A DNA stretch of 64,000 nucleotides from Nakamurella silvestris (GTDB lineage Bacteria; Actinomycetota; Actinomycetes; Mycobacteriales; Nakamurellaceae): NCBI GenBank assembly GCA_003576535.1, contig QXCQ01000185.1, forward strand, positions 20,000-83,999, written 5' to 3'. Shown piece after piece: positions 1 to 10,312 of this stretch. The stretch's first letter is position 1. Every line of letters begins with the position of its first letter. A program made the position numbers and the translations under genes. The notes below the pieces were generated by a model. The model searched no databases. It saw only the letters and a list, made by a program, of their open reading frames with translations, and had not been told where the DNA came from.

Positions 1-82
1 CAGCACCACCCGCCGCACTGCCCCAGGACCGCCGCCGCGTTCGCCTGGGTATGGCTTCAATCCGCACTGGAGGGACCCAGTT
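1..82. promoter_or_regulatory. Upstream region and RBS of sufB
   Basis: These first bases precede sufB. A good Shine-Dalgarno sequence (GGAGGG, about 69-74) lies 8 bases before the ATG and fixes the sufB start. In many actinobacteria sufR lies just upstream of sufB, but no reading frame end can be recognised in so short a stretch. Confidence 0.5.
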
Positions 83-1522
83 ATGACCGCTGCACCGGAA
101 ATCGGGAACGCACCCCTGACCCAGGAGGAGACCATCGCCTCCCTGGGCAACTACGCCTTCGGGTGGTCGGACTCCGATGTCGCCGGCGCTTCGGCCCGTC
201 GCGGGATCAACCCGGACGTCGTCCGCGACATCTCGGCCAAGAAGAGCGAGCCGGAATGGATGCTCGAGAAGCGTCTGAAGGCCCTCGCCCTGTTCGAGAA
301 GCAGCCGATGCCGTCCTGGGGAGCCGACCTGTCCGGCATCCACTTCGACGAGATCAAGTACTTCGTGCGCTCCAGCGAGAAGCAGGCGGCCACCTGGGAG
401 GATCTGCCCGAGGACATCAAGAACACCTACGACAAGCTGGGCATCCCCGAGGCGGAGAAGCAGCGCCTGGTCTCCGGTGTGGCGGCGCAGTACGAGTCCG
501 AGGTCGTCTACCACTCCATCCGCGAGGACCTCGAGGCCCAGGGTGTGATCTTCCTGGACACCGACACCGCGCTCAAGCAGTACCCCGAGCTGTTCAAGGA
601 GTACTTCGGCTCCGTCATCCCCGCCGGTGACAACAAGTTCTCCGCGTTGAACTCGGCCGTCTGGTCGGGCGGCTCCTTCGTCTACGTGCCCAAGGGCGTC
701 CACGTCGACATCCCGCTGCAGGCCTACTTCCGGATCAACACCGAGAACATGGGCCAGTTCGAGCGCACCCTGATCATCGTCGACGAGGATGCCTACGTGC
801 ACTACGTCGAGGGCTGCACCGCGCCGATCTACAAGTCCGACTCCCTGCACTCCGCGGTGGTCGAGATCATCGTGAAGAAGGGCGGCCGCTGCCGCTACAC
901 CACGATCCAGAACTGGTCGAACAACGTCTACAACCTGGTCACCAAGCGCGCGAAGGCCGAGGCCGGCGCGACCATGGAGTGGGTCGACGGCAACATCGGT
1001 TCCAAGGTCACCATGAAGTACCCGGCCGTCTGGCTGACCGGTGAGTACGCCAAGGGCGAGGTGCTCTCCATCGCCTTCGCCGGTGCCGGCCAGCACCAGG
1101 ACACCGGCGCGAAGATGCTGCACCTCGCGCCGCACACCTCCTCGACCATCATCTCCAAGTCGGTGGCCCGCGGCGGTGGCCGCGCCTCCTACCGCGGTCT
1201 GGTCCGGGTCAACCCCGGTGCCCACCACAGCAAGTCCTCGGTCGAGTGCGACGCGTTGCTGGTCGACTCGATCTCTCGCTCCGACACCTACCCCTACGTC
1301 GACGTCCGCGAGGACGACGTGCAGATGGGCCACGAGGCGAAGGTCTCGAAGGTCTCCGAGGAGCAGTTGTTCTACCTGATGTCCCGCGGTCTGACCGAAG
1401 AGGAATCGATGGCGATGATCGTCCGCGGTTTCGTCGAGCCGATCGCCCGGGAACTCCCGATGGAATACGCACTGGAACTGAACCGGCTCATTGAGCTGCA
1501 AATGGAAGGGTCGGTGGGCTGA
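83..1522 (+). CDS. sufB: Fe-S cluster assembly protein SufB
   Basis: SufB is the core scaffold subunit of the cytosolic SufBCD complex, on which nascent iron-sulfur clusters are assembled. The 479-residue product has the usual SufB length. It contains the conserved core around FIVYVPKGV-like text (here [16 protein letters not shown], about residues 197-212), the YVEGCTAP segment, and the C-terminal stretch [20 protein letters not shown], which is shared with SufD and typical of the family. It is the first gene of a six-gene run (sufB-D-C-S-U and a MIP18 gene) with very short gaps or overlaps, so the genes are almost certainly co-transcribed. Its neighbour SufD is a paralogue. The start is supported by a GGAGGG site. 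The order matches the mycobacterial suf operon, where SUF is the main iron-sulfur system. Confidence 0.97.
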   Translation: MTAAPEIGNAPLTQEETIASLGNYAFGWSDSDVAGASARRGINPDVVRDISAKKSEPEWMLEKRLKALALFEKQPMPSWGADLSGIHFDEIKYFVRSSEKQAATWEDLPEDIKNTYDKLGIPEAEKQRLVSGVAAQYESEVVYHSIREDLEAQGVIFLDTDTALKQYPELFKEYFGSVIPAGDNKFSALNSAVWSGGSFVYVPKGVHVDIPLQAYFRINTENMGQFERTLIIVDEDAYVHYVEGCTAPIYKSDSLHSAVVEIIVKKGGRCRYTTIQNWSNNVYNLVTKRAKAEAGATMEWVDGNIGSKVTMKYPAVWLTGEYAKGEVLSIAFAGAGQHQDTGAKMLHLAPHTSSTIISKSVARGGGRASYRGLVRVNPGAHHSKSSVECDALLVDSISRSDTYPYVDVREDDVQMGHEAKVSKVSEEQLFYLMSRGLTEEESMAMIVRGFVEPIARELPMEYALELNRLIELQMEGSVG

Positions 1523-1524
1523 GC

Positions 1525-2751
1525 GTGGCCCCAACAGAAGTTTCCTCAACCGAGGTGTCGGCACCGGCACTCGACGGCCAGTACGGCATCGCCGAGCACT
1601 CCCACGTGGGTGCCCGGGATCTCAACCTGGACACCCACTCGCACCGGATCGGTTCCCGTGACCCGCAGGACCACCTGGTCCCGCTGGGCCGCGAGGAGCA
1701 GTGGCGGTTCACCCCGCTGCGGCGGATCCGCGGGTTGCACGACCAGACCCCGCTGACCGGTACCGATTTCACCGTCACCGTCAACGCCCCCGCGGGCGTG
1801 GTGGCGCACAGTGTTTCCGGCGACGAGGCGAACGCCCTCAAGGGTGCTTCGAACTACCTGCCGACCGACCGCCCGTCGGCGCGGGCCTGGGCGGCCAGCG
1901 ACTCGGTCTTCCTGGTCGACGTGCCGGCGAACCTCGAGGTCGACGGTCTGATCGAGATCACCTTCCACGGCGGCAGTGTGGACGAGGCAGTGGCGGCCCA
2001 CCTGGTCGTACGGCTCGGAACCCATGCCAAGGCCCAGGTCTCGGTGGTCTACGAAGGCTCATCGACCCTGGCCGAGAACGTCGAGATCGTGGTCGCCGAC
2101 GGCGCCCACCTGGACATCGCCTCCCGGCAGTCCTGGTCCGCCGACGCGGTTCACCTGTCCCACCACCACGTCCGGGTGGGTCGCGATGCGATCGTCCGGC
2201 ACGCGGCCCTGACCTTCGGCGGGGACCTGGTCCGGATCGTCGCCACGGTCGAGTACGACGGTCCCGGTGGTGACGCCGAACTTCTCGGCCTCTACATCGC
2301 CGATGCCGGCCAGCACCTGGAACACCGCCTGCTGATGGACCACGGTGCACCGAACTGCCGCTCCCGCGCCCTGTACAAGGGTGCGCTGCAGGGGCAGGGC
2401 GCCCACACGGTCTGGGTGGGCGATGTGCTCATCCGGCCCACCGCCGAGGGCACCGACACCTATGAGATGAACCGCAACCTGTTGCTCACCGAGGGTGCGC
2501 GCGCCGACTCGATCCCCAACCTGGAGATCGAGACCGGGGAGATCGCCGGGGCCGGCCATGCCAGCGCCACCGGCAAGTTCGACGACGAGCAGCTGTTCTA
2601 CCTGCTCTCCCGGGGCATCCCGGAAGCCGCCGCCCGCCGGCTGGTGGTCCGCGGATTCTTCGGCGAGGTGCTCGCCCGCCTCGGGATCCCGGCAGTTGTC
2701 GAGAGCACCAACGAGATCATCGAAGGCGAACTCGAGATCTCCGGCATCTGA
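1525..2751 (+). CDS. sufD: Fe-S cluster assembly protein SufD
   Basis: SufD pairs with SufB and two SufC ATPases to form the SufBC2D scaffold. The 408-residue product has the beta-helix core of the UPF0051 family and the C-terminal signature GHASATGKFDDEQLFYLLSRGIPEAAARR (given here only as a landmark near residues 345-372). SufB carries the equivalent [20 protein letters not shown]. The start is a GTG two bases after the sufB stop, so translation is probably coupled. No in-frame ATG exists near the sufB stop, which supports the GTG. Family membership is clear; SufD is usually the more divergent of the two paralogues, as here. Confidence 0.95.
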   Translation: MAPTEVSSTEVSAPALDGQYGIAEHSHVGARDLNLDTHSHRIGSRDPQDHLVPLGREEQWRFTPLRRIRGLHDQTPLTGTDFTVTVNAPAGVVAHSVSGDEANALKGASNYLPTDRPSARAWAASDSVFLVDVPANLEVDGLIEITFHGGSVDEAVAAHLVVRLGTHAKAQVSVVYEGSSTLAENVEIVVADGAHLDIASRQSWSADAVHLSHHHVRVGRDAIVRHAALTFGGDLVRIVATVEYDGPGGDAELLGLYIADAGQHLEHRLLMDHGAPNCRSRALYKGALQGQGAHTVWVGDVLIRPTAEGTDTYEMNRNLLLTEGARADSIPNLEIETGEIAGAGHASATGKFDDEQLFYLLSRGIPEAAARRLVVRGFFGEVLARLGIPAVVESTNEIIEGELEISGI

Positions 2752-2806
2752 GCCCCGGCTCGCCCCCTCTTGCAATTTCACACCCGATCGTCTTGGAGCA
2801 ACAGAT

Positions 2807-4899
<2,093 letters not shown>

Positions 4900-4901
4900 C
4901 C

Positions 4902-5408
4902 ATGCAGATGGAGCAGCTGTACCAGGAGATCATCCTGGACCACCACCGCAGCCCGCACCACGCGGGTCTACGGGACCCGTTCGACACCGAGGTGCACCAC
5001 GTCAACCCGACCTGCGGGGACGAGATCACCCTGCGGGTGGCGCTGGGTGACGTCGAGCCCGGTTCCGGATCGGCTGGTTCCGTGGTCGTCACCGACATCT
5101 CCTACGAGGGGATGGGGTGCTCGATCTCCCAGGCCTCGACCTCGGTGATGACCGATCTGCTGATCGGTCGGACCGTCACCGAGGCGCTGGGGATCCTGGA
5201 CGAGTTCACCGCCATGGCCACCAGCCGTGGCACCATCAGTGGGGACGAGGAGGTGCTCGGCGACGGTATCGCCTTCGCCGGTGTCTCCAAGTACCCGGCC
5301 AGGGTGAAATGCGCACTGCTGGGATGGATGGCCTTCAAGGACGCCACCGCGCAGACCGTTTCCCGCCCGAACGACGTAGTGACACAGACCGGAGGCTCGG
5401 CATCATGA
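4902..5408 (+). CDS. sufU: Zinc-dependent sulfurtransferase SufU
   Basis: SufU accepts persulfide sulfur from SufS. The 168-residue product contains the three conserved cysteines that bind zinc and carry sulfur: C38 in NPTCGD, C73 in GMGCSIS and C137 in ARVKCALLGW, plus the DEEVLGD insert that separates SufU from IscU. The ATG at 4902 lies two bases after the sufS stop and is preceded by GGGAGGGG, a strong ribosome site embedded in the end of sufS. The stop overlaps the following MIP18 start (ATGA). The frame is open upstream, antisense-free and overlapping sufS, but that extension is out of the family alignment. Confidence 0.95.
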   Translation: MQMEQLYQEIILDHHRSPHHAGLRDPFDTEVHHVNPTCGDEITLRVALGDVEPGSGSAGSVVVTDISYEGMGCSISQASTSVMTDLLIGRTVTEALGILDEFTAMATSRGTISGDEEVLGDGIAFAGVSKYPARVKCALLGWMAFKDATAQTVSRPNDVVTQTGGSAS

Positions 5409-5827
5409 GCGACATGTTGGAATCGCAGACCGACCGCGAGGGGCGTGATGCCGGCGCACTCGACCGGCAGACCGCCCAGGTCGCCGTGGCCGATGCGGTC
5501 GCCCCGGCGGCGATCGACGACCTGGAGGAGGCCCTGCGTGATGTGGTCGATCCCGAGCTCGGGGTCAACATCGTTGATCTCGGGTTGGTCTACGACCTGC
5601 AGCTCGACGACAAGAACCACCTCACCATCGACATGACCCTGACCTCGGCGGCCTGCCCGCTCACGGACATGATCGAGGATCAGATCAACGCGGCCCTGAT
5701 GAGCGGGCCGGACGGCGGCATGGTCGAGGGTTTCACGATCAACTGGGTCTGGCTCCCGCCGTGGGGCCCGGAGAAGATCACCGACGACGGCCGCGAGCAG
5801 CTCCGCGCCCTGGGCTTCAACATCTGA
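5405..5827 (+). CDS. MIP18/DUF59 Fe-S assembly factor (SufT-like)
   Basis: This 140-residue protein belongs to the MIP18 (DUF59) family of metal-sulfur cluster assembly factors that help mature iron-sulfur proteins; the M. tuberculosis counterpart in the same operon position is Rv1466. The family core DPELGVNIVDLGLVY and the cysteine-bearing TSAACPLTD are plain, followed by the aromatic WVWLPPWGPEKIT ending. The first 35 residues form an Ala/Asp-rich tail that varies in the family. The start overlaps the sufU stop (ATGA); an alternative ATG lies three codons later. It is the last gene of the suf operon, and a hairpin follows the stop. Confidence 0.93.
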   Translation: MSDMLESQTDREGRDAGALDRQTAQVAVADAVAPAAIDDLEEALRDVVDPELGVNIVDLGLVYDLQLDDKNHLTIDMTLTSAACPLTDMIEDQINAALMSGPDGGMVEGFTINWVWLPPWGPEKITDDGREQLRALGFNI

Positions 5828-5842
5828 GTTGTTCCCGCGAGT

Positions 5843-5884
5843 GAGCCGCCGTATCCCGATCTCCGGGGTGTGGCGGTTCTTTCG
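5843..5884 (+). terminator. Probable terminator after the suf operon
   Basis: An interrupted hairpin pairs AGCCGCC-TCCC with GGGG-GGCGGTT and is followed by TTCTTTCG. It sits 16 bases after the last suf gene and about 60 before the next ORF. The U-tract is weak, so efficiency is uncertain. Confidence 0.55.
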
Positions 5885-5942
5885 TCGAGGGGTCGTGCGG
5901 GGTGTACCGGCCTATCCGCCGGCGAGCCGGTAGTTTCGGCGT

Positions 5943-7493
5943 ATGGATCCGCGACTCACCCGCCGTGTCACCGAGAAAATCCCGCCGAACGAGGTGGATC
6001 TGGACCCGACCGACGGTGCCTACCGCGACGACTTGGAGCGGATCCGGTTCTCGCCCTATTTCTCCCGCCTCGCCGCCGTGACCCAGGTGATCTCCCAAGG
6101 AGCGGCCGGTCAGGCCGTGCACAACCGGTTGACCCACACCATCAAGGTCACCGCCGTGGCCCGCGGGATCGCGGTGGACATCAACCGCGGTCCGGATGCG
6201 GATCTGGCCGAGAAACTGGGCGGCTGCGACCCGGTGGTGGTGCAGGCCGCGGCAAGCGCCCATGATCTCGGCCATCCCCCGTTCGGGCATCTGGGCGAGC
6301 GGGTGCTCGACCGGGTCGCCAGGTCACGGTTCGGTCTGATCGACGGGTTCGAGGGCAACGCCCAGACCTTCCGCATCCTCACCGAGCTCGACGTGCACGG
6401 CCGGACGGGGGAGGGTCTCAACCTGACCGCGGCGGTCCGGGCGGCCGTGCTGAAGTACCCGTGGTCGCGGGTGGGGTACCCCGACCCGCATCCGGCCCAG
6501 GCCCAGATCCCGCCGCGGGGTGCCGGTCCCGGCCAGGAGGGAACGGGATCGGCGAAGTACTCCGCCTACCTGCTGGACGTCTCGGAGATGACGGAGGTCC
6601 GCTCGGCCTACCCGCAGATCGGCGACTGGCAACAGACCGTGGAATGCTCGGTGATGGACGTCGCCGACGACATCGCCTACTCCCTGCACGATCTCGATGA
6701 CTTCCACCGGGCCGGGGTACTTCAGCACGCGCTGGTCTCGGCCGAGTTCCGCACCTGGATGCGCCGCCGGTCGGAGTTCTCCAGGATGGACCGCGGCACG
6801 CTGGCGGCAGCCGACCGTCAACCCGGGCATGCACTGGAGTTGTTGCGCCGCAGGCTGTTGCACAAGGACGCATGGGTGTTCGACGACGAGGCCTTCGCGG
6901 TGGCGGTGGATCGGGTCGGCGCGGACCTGGTGGACGGCCTGCTGGCGGTGCCCTACGACGGGTCGATGGAATCCGAACGGGCCGTCGGAACCTTCACCAG
7001 CAGCTGGATCTCGCACCTGCAGCAGTCGGTGGTCGTCAGCGCCGAACCTCCGCGCCGGTCCAGTCACGTGGATCTGACACCCACTGCCTGGCATGAGGTG
7101 TCGGTGCTCAAATTCGTCCATCAACGGTTCGTCCTCGACCGGGCGGACCTGGCGATGTTCCAACGCGGGCAGGGCCAGATCCTGACCACCCTGGTCGGGG
7201 CCTTCGACGCCTGGCTCGCCGACGAGGACGACCAGCATCGTGCGCCGCGGCGGTTGGTGGACCTGGTCGAACTGGCCACCGCCGGCTACCGCAGGCTGAA
7301 AGTGGATCTGCCGCACCTGCTTCGCGGTCCCAACGGCGAGGATGCTTCCAGCGAGGACGATCTGAAACGGCTGGGCCGTGGGCGCGGGATCATCGACTAC
7401 GTGGCCTCCTTGACCGACGACCGTGCTGTGGCGACGGCGGCGTCGATGTCCGGGAACGCCAGCCAGCTCTGGGATGCGGGCGGGGGACTCTGA
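5943..7493 (+). CDS. dGTPase-like HD phosphohydrolase
   Basis: The 516-residue product is a deoxyguanosinetriphosphate triphosphohydrolase-like protein, which would hydrolyse dNTPs to deoxynucleosides and triphosphate. The HD metal-binding residues are visible: H65 in NRLTHTIKV, the H107-D108 pair in AHDLGHPPFGHLGE, and a later aspartate in DVADDIAYSLHD. The N-terminal FSPYFSRLAAVTQV is the usual dGTPase opening. Substrate preference among dNTPs cannot be read from sequence. Its stop overlaps the start of the acVLRF1 gene (TGATG), so the two are probably co-transcribed. A hairpin separates it from the suf operon. Confidence 0.9.
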   Translation: MDPRLTRRVTEKIPPNEVDLDPTDGAYRDDLERIRFSPYFSRLAAVTQVISQGAAGQAVHNRLTHTIKVTAVARGIAVDINRGPDADLAEKLGGCDPVVVQAAASAHDLGHPPFGHLGERVLDRVARSRFGLIDGFEGNAQTFRILTELDVHGRTGEGLNLTAAVRAAVLKYPWSRVGYPDPHPAQAQIPPRGAGPGQEGTGSAKYSAYLLDVSEMTEVRSAYPQIGDWQQTVECSVMDVADDIAYSLHDLDDFHRAGVLQHALVSAEFRTWMRRRSEFSRMDRGTLAAADRQPGHALELLRRRLLHKDAWVFDDEAFAVAVDRVGADLVDGLLAVPYDGSMESERAVGTFTSSWISHLQQSVVVSAEPPRRSSHVDLTPTAWHEVSVLKFVHQRFVLDRADLAMFQRGQGQILTTLVGAFDAWLADEDDQHRAPRRLVDLVELATAGYRRLKVDLPHLLRGPNGEDASSEDDLKRLGRGRGIIDYVASLTDDRAVATAASMSGNASQLWDAGGGL

Positions 7494-8218
7494 TGGCCGG
7501 TCGCGGATCCGCCGGTGCGCGGCCCACACCGGGGAAACCGCCGAAGAAGCGCCCGGTGTCCTTGGTGCCGCAGGAGATCAGCGGTGGCGGGCGTCGGGTC
7601 CAGGTGCCGGCCGATCGACTGGTCGGCTGGGTCCAGCGGTTCGGGGTCCGCAACGGCGGGCTGGTGTCGATGACGGCCGACCCGTCGGCGGTGGTGCTCA
7701 CGGCCGTGGACGGGACGACGGCGAGGTTGGTGGCACCCTTCGGGCCGATGGCGCTCGACGGCCGCGAGCCGTTGGAGGCTCTGCTGGAACACATCGCCGG
7801 GATCGGCGTCATCGGGATCCTGCTGGTCCGGGCCGGGGCTCACGCCGCCGGGACCGCCCGCGGTGGTGCGGTGCTGAGCTCCTCCACCCATCGCGCCTAT
7901 GTCCAGGGTCGGACGGCGGCAGGTGGCTGGTCCCAGCAGCGGTACGCCCGGCGACGCGGGAATCAGCTGGATGCCTCCCTGGACCATGCGGCCCAGGTGG
8001 CGGCGCAGGTGTTGGTTCCGGCCCTGGCCGAGGGTCTGGACGGGCTGGCGGTCGGCGGGGATCTGGGGGCGTTGACGGCGGTGCTCGGTGATCCCGAGTT
8101 GGCCGGTCTGGCCGCGCTGCCCCGCCGGATGTTCGGGGACGTCCCGGAGCCACGCCGGGTGGTGCTGGACGAGGTGGCCGAGCGGGCGTTGCTGGTGGAG
8201 ATCGAGATCCGGCCCTGA
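7493..8218 (+). CDS. acVLRF1-family peptidyl-tRNA hydrolase
   Basis: This 241-residue protein resembles the actinobacterial Vms1-like release factor 1 (acVLRF1) family, which cleaves peptidyl-tRNA stuck on obstructed 50S ribosomal subunits. Evidence is the N-terminal VQVPADRLVGWVQRFG module, the central LLVRAGAHAAGTARGG block, and the motif GGWSQQRYARRR with Q148/Q149 where the family keeps its catalytic glutamine. The first 30 residues are basic and proline-rich, as expected for an RNA- or ribosome-associated protein. It overlaps the dGTPase-like gene by one base. Assignment rests on remembered family motifs, not on a search. Confidence 0.82.
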   Translation: MAGRGSAGARPTPGKPPKKRPVSLVPQEISGGGRRVQVPADRLVGWVQRFGVRNGGLVSMTADPSAVVLTAVDGTTARLVAPFGPMALDGREPLEALLEHIAGIGVIGILLVRAGAHAAGTARGGAVLSSSTHRAYVQGRTAAGGWSQQRYARRRGNQLDASLDHAAQVAAQVLVPALAEGLDGLAVGGDLGALTAVLGDPELAGLAALPRRMFGDVPEPRRVVLDEVAERALLVEIEIRP

Positions 8219-8233
8219 CCCTCGCCTCCCTTC

Positions 8234-8285
8234 CGTGAGTGGACGCTGACACCTCAGGATTTGGGGTGTGGGGGTCCTCTCGCGG
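8234..8285. repeat. Family 2 repeat (GTGGAC...GTCC(G)CTCGCGG)
   Basis: First copy of an interspersed element: a left arm CCGTGAGTGGAC, a spacer containing CACCTCAGGATTTGGGGTG, and a right arm ending GGTCCTCTCGCGG. Arms are imperfect inverted repeats. Other copies lie at about 10179-10232, 12303-12355 and 12400-12452. Confidence 0.8.
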
Positions 8286-8310
8286 TGGGAGGGTGCGTGG
8301 CGGTGCCGCT

Positions 8311-8375
8311 GGCCGCGCTCCCTGTTGACGTCCGCGCTCGCTGCAGCGCGCGCGATTGTCGGTAGAGAGCGCTGC
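8311..8375. repeat. Family 1 long palindrome, copy 1
   Basis: Degenerate copy of a long palindrome with arms like CCGCGCTCCxTxxxGAC and GTCGGxxxxGAGCGC around a GCTGCAGC centre. Six copies occur in the window; the cleanest is at 23541-23604. Confidence 0.75.
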
Positions 8376-8488
8376 ACGGATATTTCGAGATGGGTTGTGC
8401 GGGCACGGATTCGGTGACTCTTGGTCAGGACCAGCGCATTGGATGTCGCTGAGTGCGACTGTCGGTGGTCGAGTCTAGCGTGGTGTAC

Positions 8489-9959
8489 ATGGCCGAGGAG
8501 TTCAGTTCACCAGCGCAGCAGGTCCGGGAGGATCTTGCCGTGTTGAACGCTGCCTTGGAGCGCCTGCGCGCGGCCGAGTGGTTCCGGGTGGGTGAGGCCG
8601 AGTTGGTCGAGGTGGTCCAGCGCACCGAGGAATCGGCCCGCCGACTGTTCGCCTTGCAGGTGGTGCAGGCCCATCAGCTCGATCGCCGGGGGCTGCCGGG
8701 CAAGTACGGGTGCTCGTCAACGGCGGTGATGTTGCGGCAGATATGCCGGATCGGTGACGGTGAAGCCCGGAACAGGGTCAACACCGCGTTGGCCATCTCG
8801 CCGCAGACTCAGCCGTCGGGTGCGCAGGCGGACCCGGTGTTACCGGTTCTGGCCGCTGCCTTGGCCGGCGGCACTGTGGGGGCGGAGTCGGCGAACTTCA
8901 CGGTGCGTTTCCTGAATGGTCTGCCGTCGGAGCTGTCGCCGTTGTTGCGGGACATGGCAGAACGGGCGATGGTCGAGCAGGCCGTGCTGGGAGATCCGAG
9001 CCAGCTGCGCAAGGCCGCGCAGCAGCTGTCGATCCGGTTGGATCCCGACGGGAAGTTGCCGAAGGACAAACGTTCTCGGATGCGGTTGGATTTCGGTCCG
9101 CGGAATCACTGGGGGATGACACCGATCACCGGGCTGTTGGACGAGGAGACGGTGGAACGGTTGCGGGCAGGCGGTCGAGTCGCTGGCCGCTCCCGCCGCG
9201 GCGGTGGACGGGGTGGCCGATCAGCGGTCGGCGTCGAACCGGCGGGCGGCGGCGTTGGGGGAGTTGGCCCAGTGGTTCCTCAACTCCGGTTCCGCGCCGT
9301 CCAGTGGTGGGCAGCAGCCCAACGTCACGGTCTTCATGGGTTTGGACGATCTGATCGGACGGGCCGCCCCGTGTGCGAATTGCGGACACAGCCCGACCGA
9401 CCGGCCCGCCGGCCAAGACTGCACCGGGGCGGTGAGGACCGGGCCAGGGCGCGATTCCGCGTCGGTTGAACACGCGACCTCGGATCCACCCGACACCGAT
9501 CATCCGCCAGGAGGCGGCCTGCTGGGCCTAGCGGGCGTGTTCCCGCCGACCACCACCTTCGGCGGACCGATTTCCCCGGCAGCGGCCCGGCGGATCGCCT
9601 GCGATGCCAAGGTCACCCCGATCGTGCTGGGTGGCAAGGGCGAAATCCTGGACGTGGGCCGATCGCGCTACACCTTCCCTGCGGCGATCCGAAAAGCGTT
9701 GGTGGCCAGGGATCGGGGTTGCGCATTCCCGGGGTGTGACCGGCCGCCGGGCTGGTGCGAGGCCCACCACATTGTGCCGTTCAGCCAGGGCGGCGACACG
9801 AAGCTGTCCAGTGCGGTGCTGGCCTGCGATCATCACCACCACGTGTTGCACCACACGGACTGGCAGGTACGCATCGCCTCTGACGGCCTTCCGGAGTTCA
9901 TCCCACCGGCGTGGATCGACTTCGCCCGCCGCCCACGCCGCAACCACCGGTTCCTATGA
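8489..9959 (+). pseudogene. DUF222-HNH endonuclease gene split by a frameshift
   Basis: This region encodes a DUF222 domain followed by an HNH nuclease domain, the 13E12-type family common and often multicopy in actinobacteria. The first part runs from the ATG at 8489 (MAEEFSSPAQQ) to about 9170 and carries DUF222. The second part continues in another frame from about 9171 (AVESLAAPAAAVDGVADQ) to 9959 and ends with the HNH domain: CAFPGCDRPPGWCEAHHIVP, then CDHHHHVLHH. Removing one G near 9170-9171 would join the frames as ERLRA-AVESLAAP. As it stands, the frame reading from the start ends at 9469 without the nuclease domain. An in-frame GTG at 8453 is an alternative start. The gene is bracketed by two repeat families in mirrored order. 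Confidence 0.85.
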
Positions 9960-10057
9960 CTCGAGTGCGCGCCTGACACTTACTCGCGAATGCACGCCGG
10001 CTACGTGATTGTCCGATGGGACGTCGTCAGCGTGCACTCGCGACTGGGCGAGCTCTG

Positions 10058-10121
10058 GCCGCGCTCCTTGTTGACGTCCGCGCGCTCTGCAGCGCGCGCG
10101 GTTGTCGGGACCGAGCGCGGC
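10058..10121. repeat. Family 1 long palindrome, copy 2
   Basis: Arms GGCCGCGCTC and GAGCGCGGC enclose CCGCGCGCTCTGCAGCGCGCGCGG. Same architecture as the copies at 8311, 12198, 14800, 23541 and 28487. Confidence 0.8.
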
Positions 10122-10140
10122 TGAGCACCCCGGCACCCCC

Positions 10141-10232
10141 GCCCTGCCCGCGAGTGGACGGTGGCACCCCCGCCCTGCCCGCGAGTGGACGGTGGCACCC
10201 CCGGATTTGGGGTGTGGCAGTCCGCTCGCGGG
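10141..10232. repeat. Family 2 repeat with a duplicated left arm
   Basis: The segment GCCCTGCCCGCGAGTGGACG with its following GGTGGCACC occurs twice with a 31-base period (starting 10141 and 10172). The second one continues into GGATTTGGGGTGTGG and the right arm GTCCGCTCGCGGG, making a full element at about 10179-10232. Confidence 0.8.
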
Positions 10233-10312
10233 CAGGGTGCGGAGGTGTGGGGGTCCGCTCGCGGGAGGTCGAGGCTGGACCTGAAGCGCGGTTGAGGTCC
10301 TACTGTCATCCC

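Larger units (their letters stand above)
9960..10312. other. Intergenic stretch made of repeats
   Basis: This 353-base gap before the ABC exporter holds a family 1 palindrome (10058-10121), a 31-base direct duplication at about 10141-10203, a family 2 element (10179-10232) and a lone family 2 right arm (about 10245-10262). I see no coding region in it. Open frame continues upstream of the exporter start through these repeats, but it is low in coding character. Confidence 0.75.

Noticed and set aside
8234..10262. Classical insertion sequence around the HNH gene
   Set aside because: No transposase, and the flanking repeats are not simple terminal inverted repeats with target duplications.
10016..10312. 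N-terminal extension of the ABC exporter
   Set aside because: The upstream frame translates repeats into Pro/Arg-rich text with no similarity to exporters.
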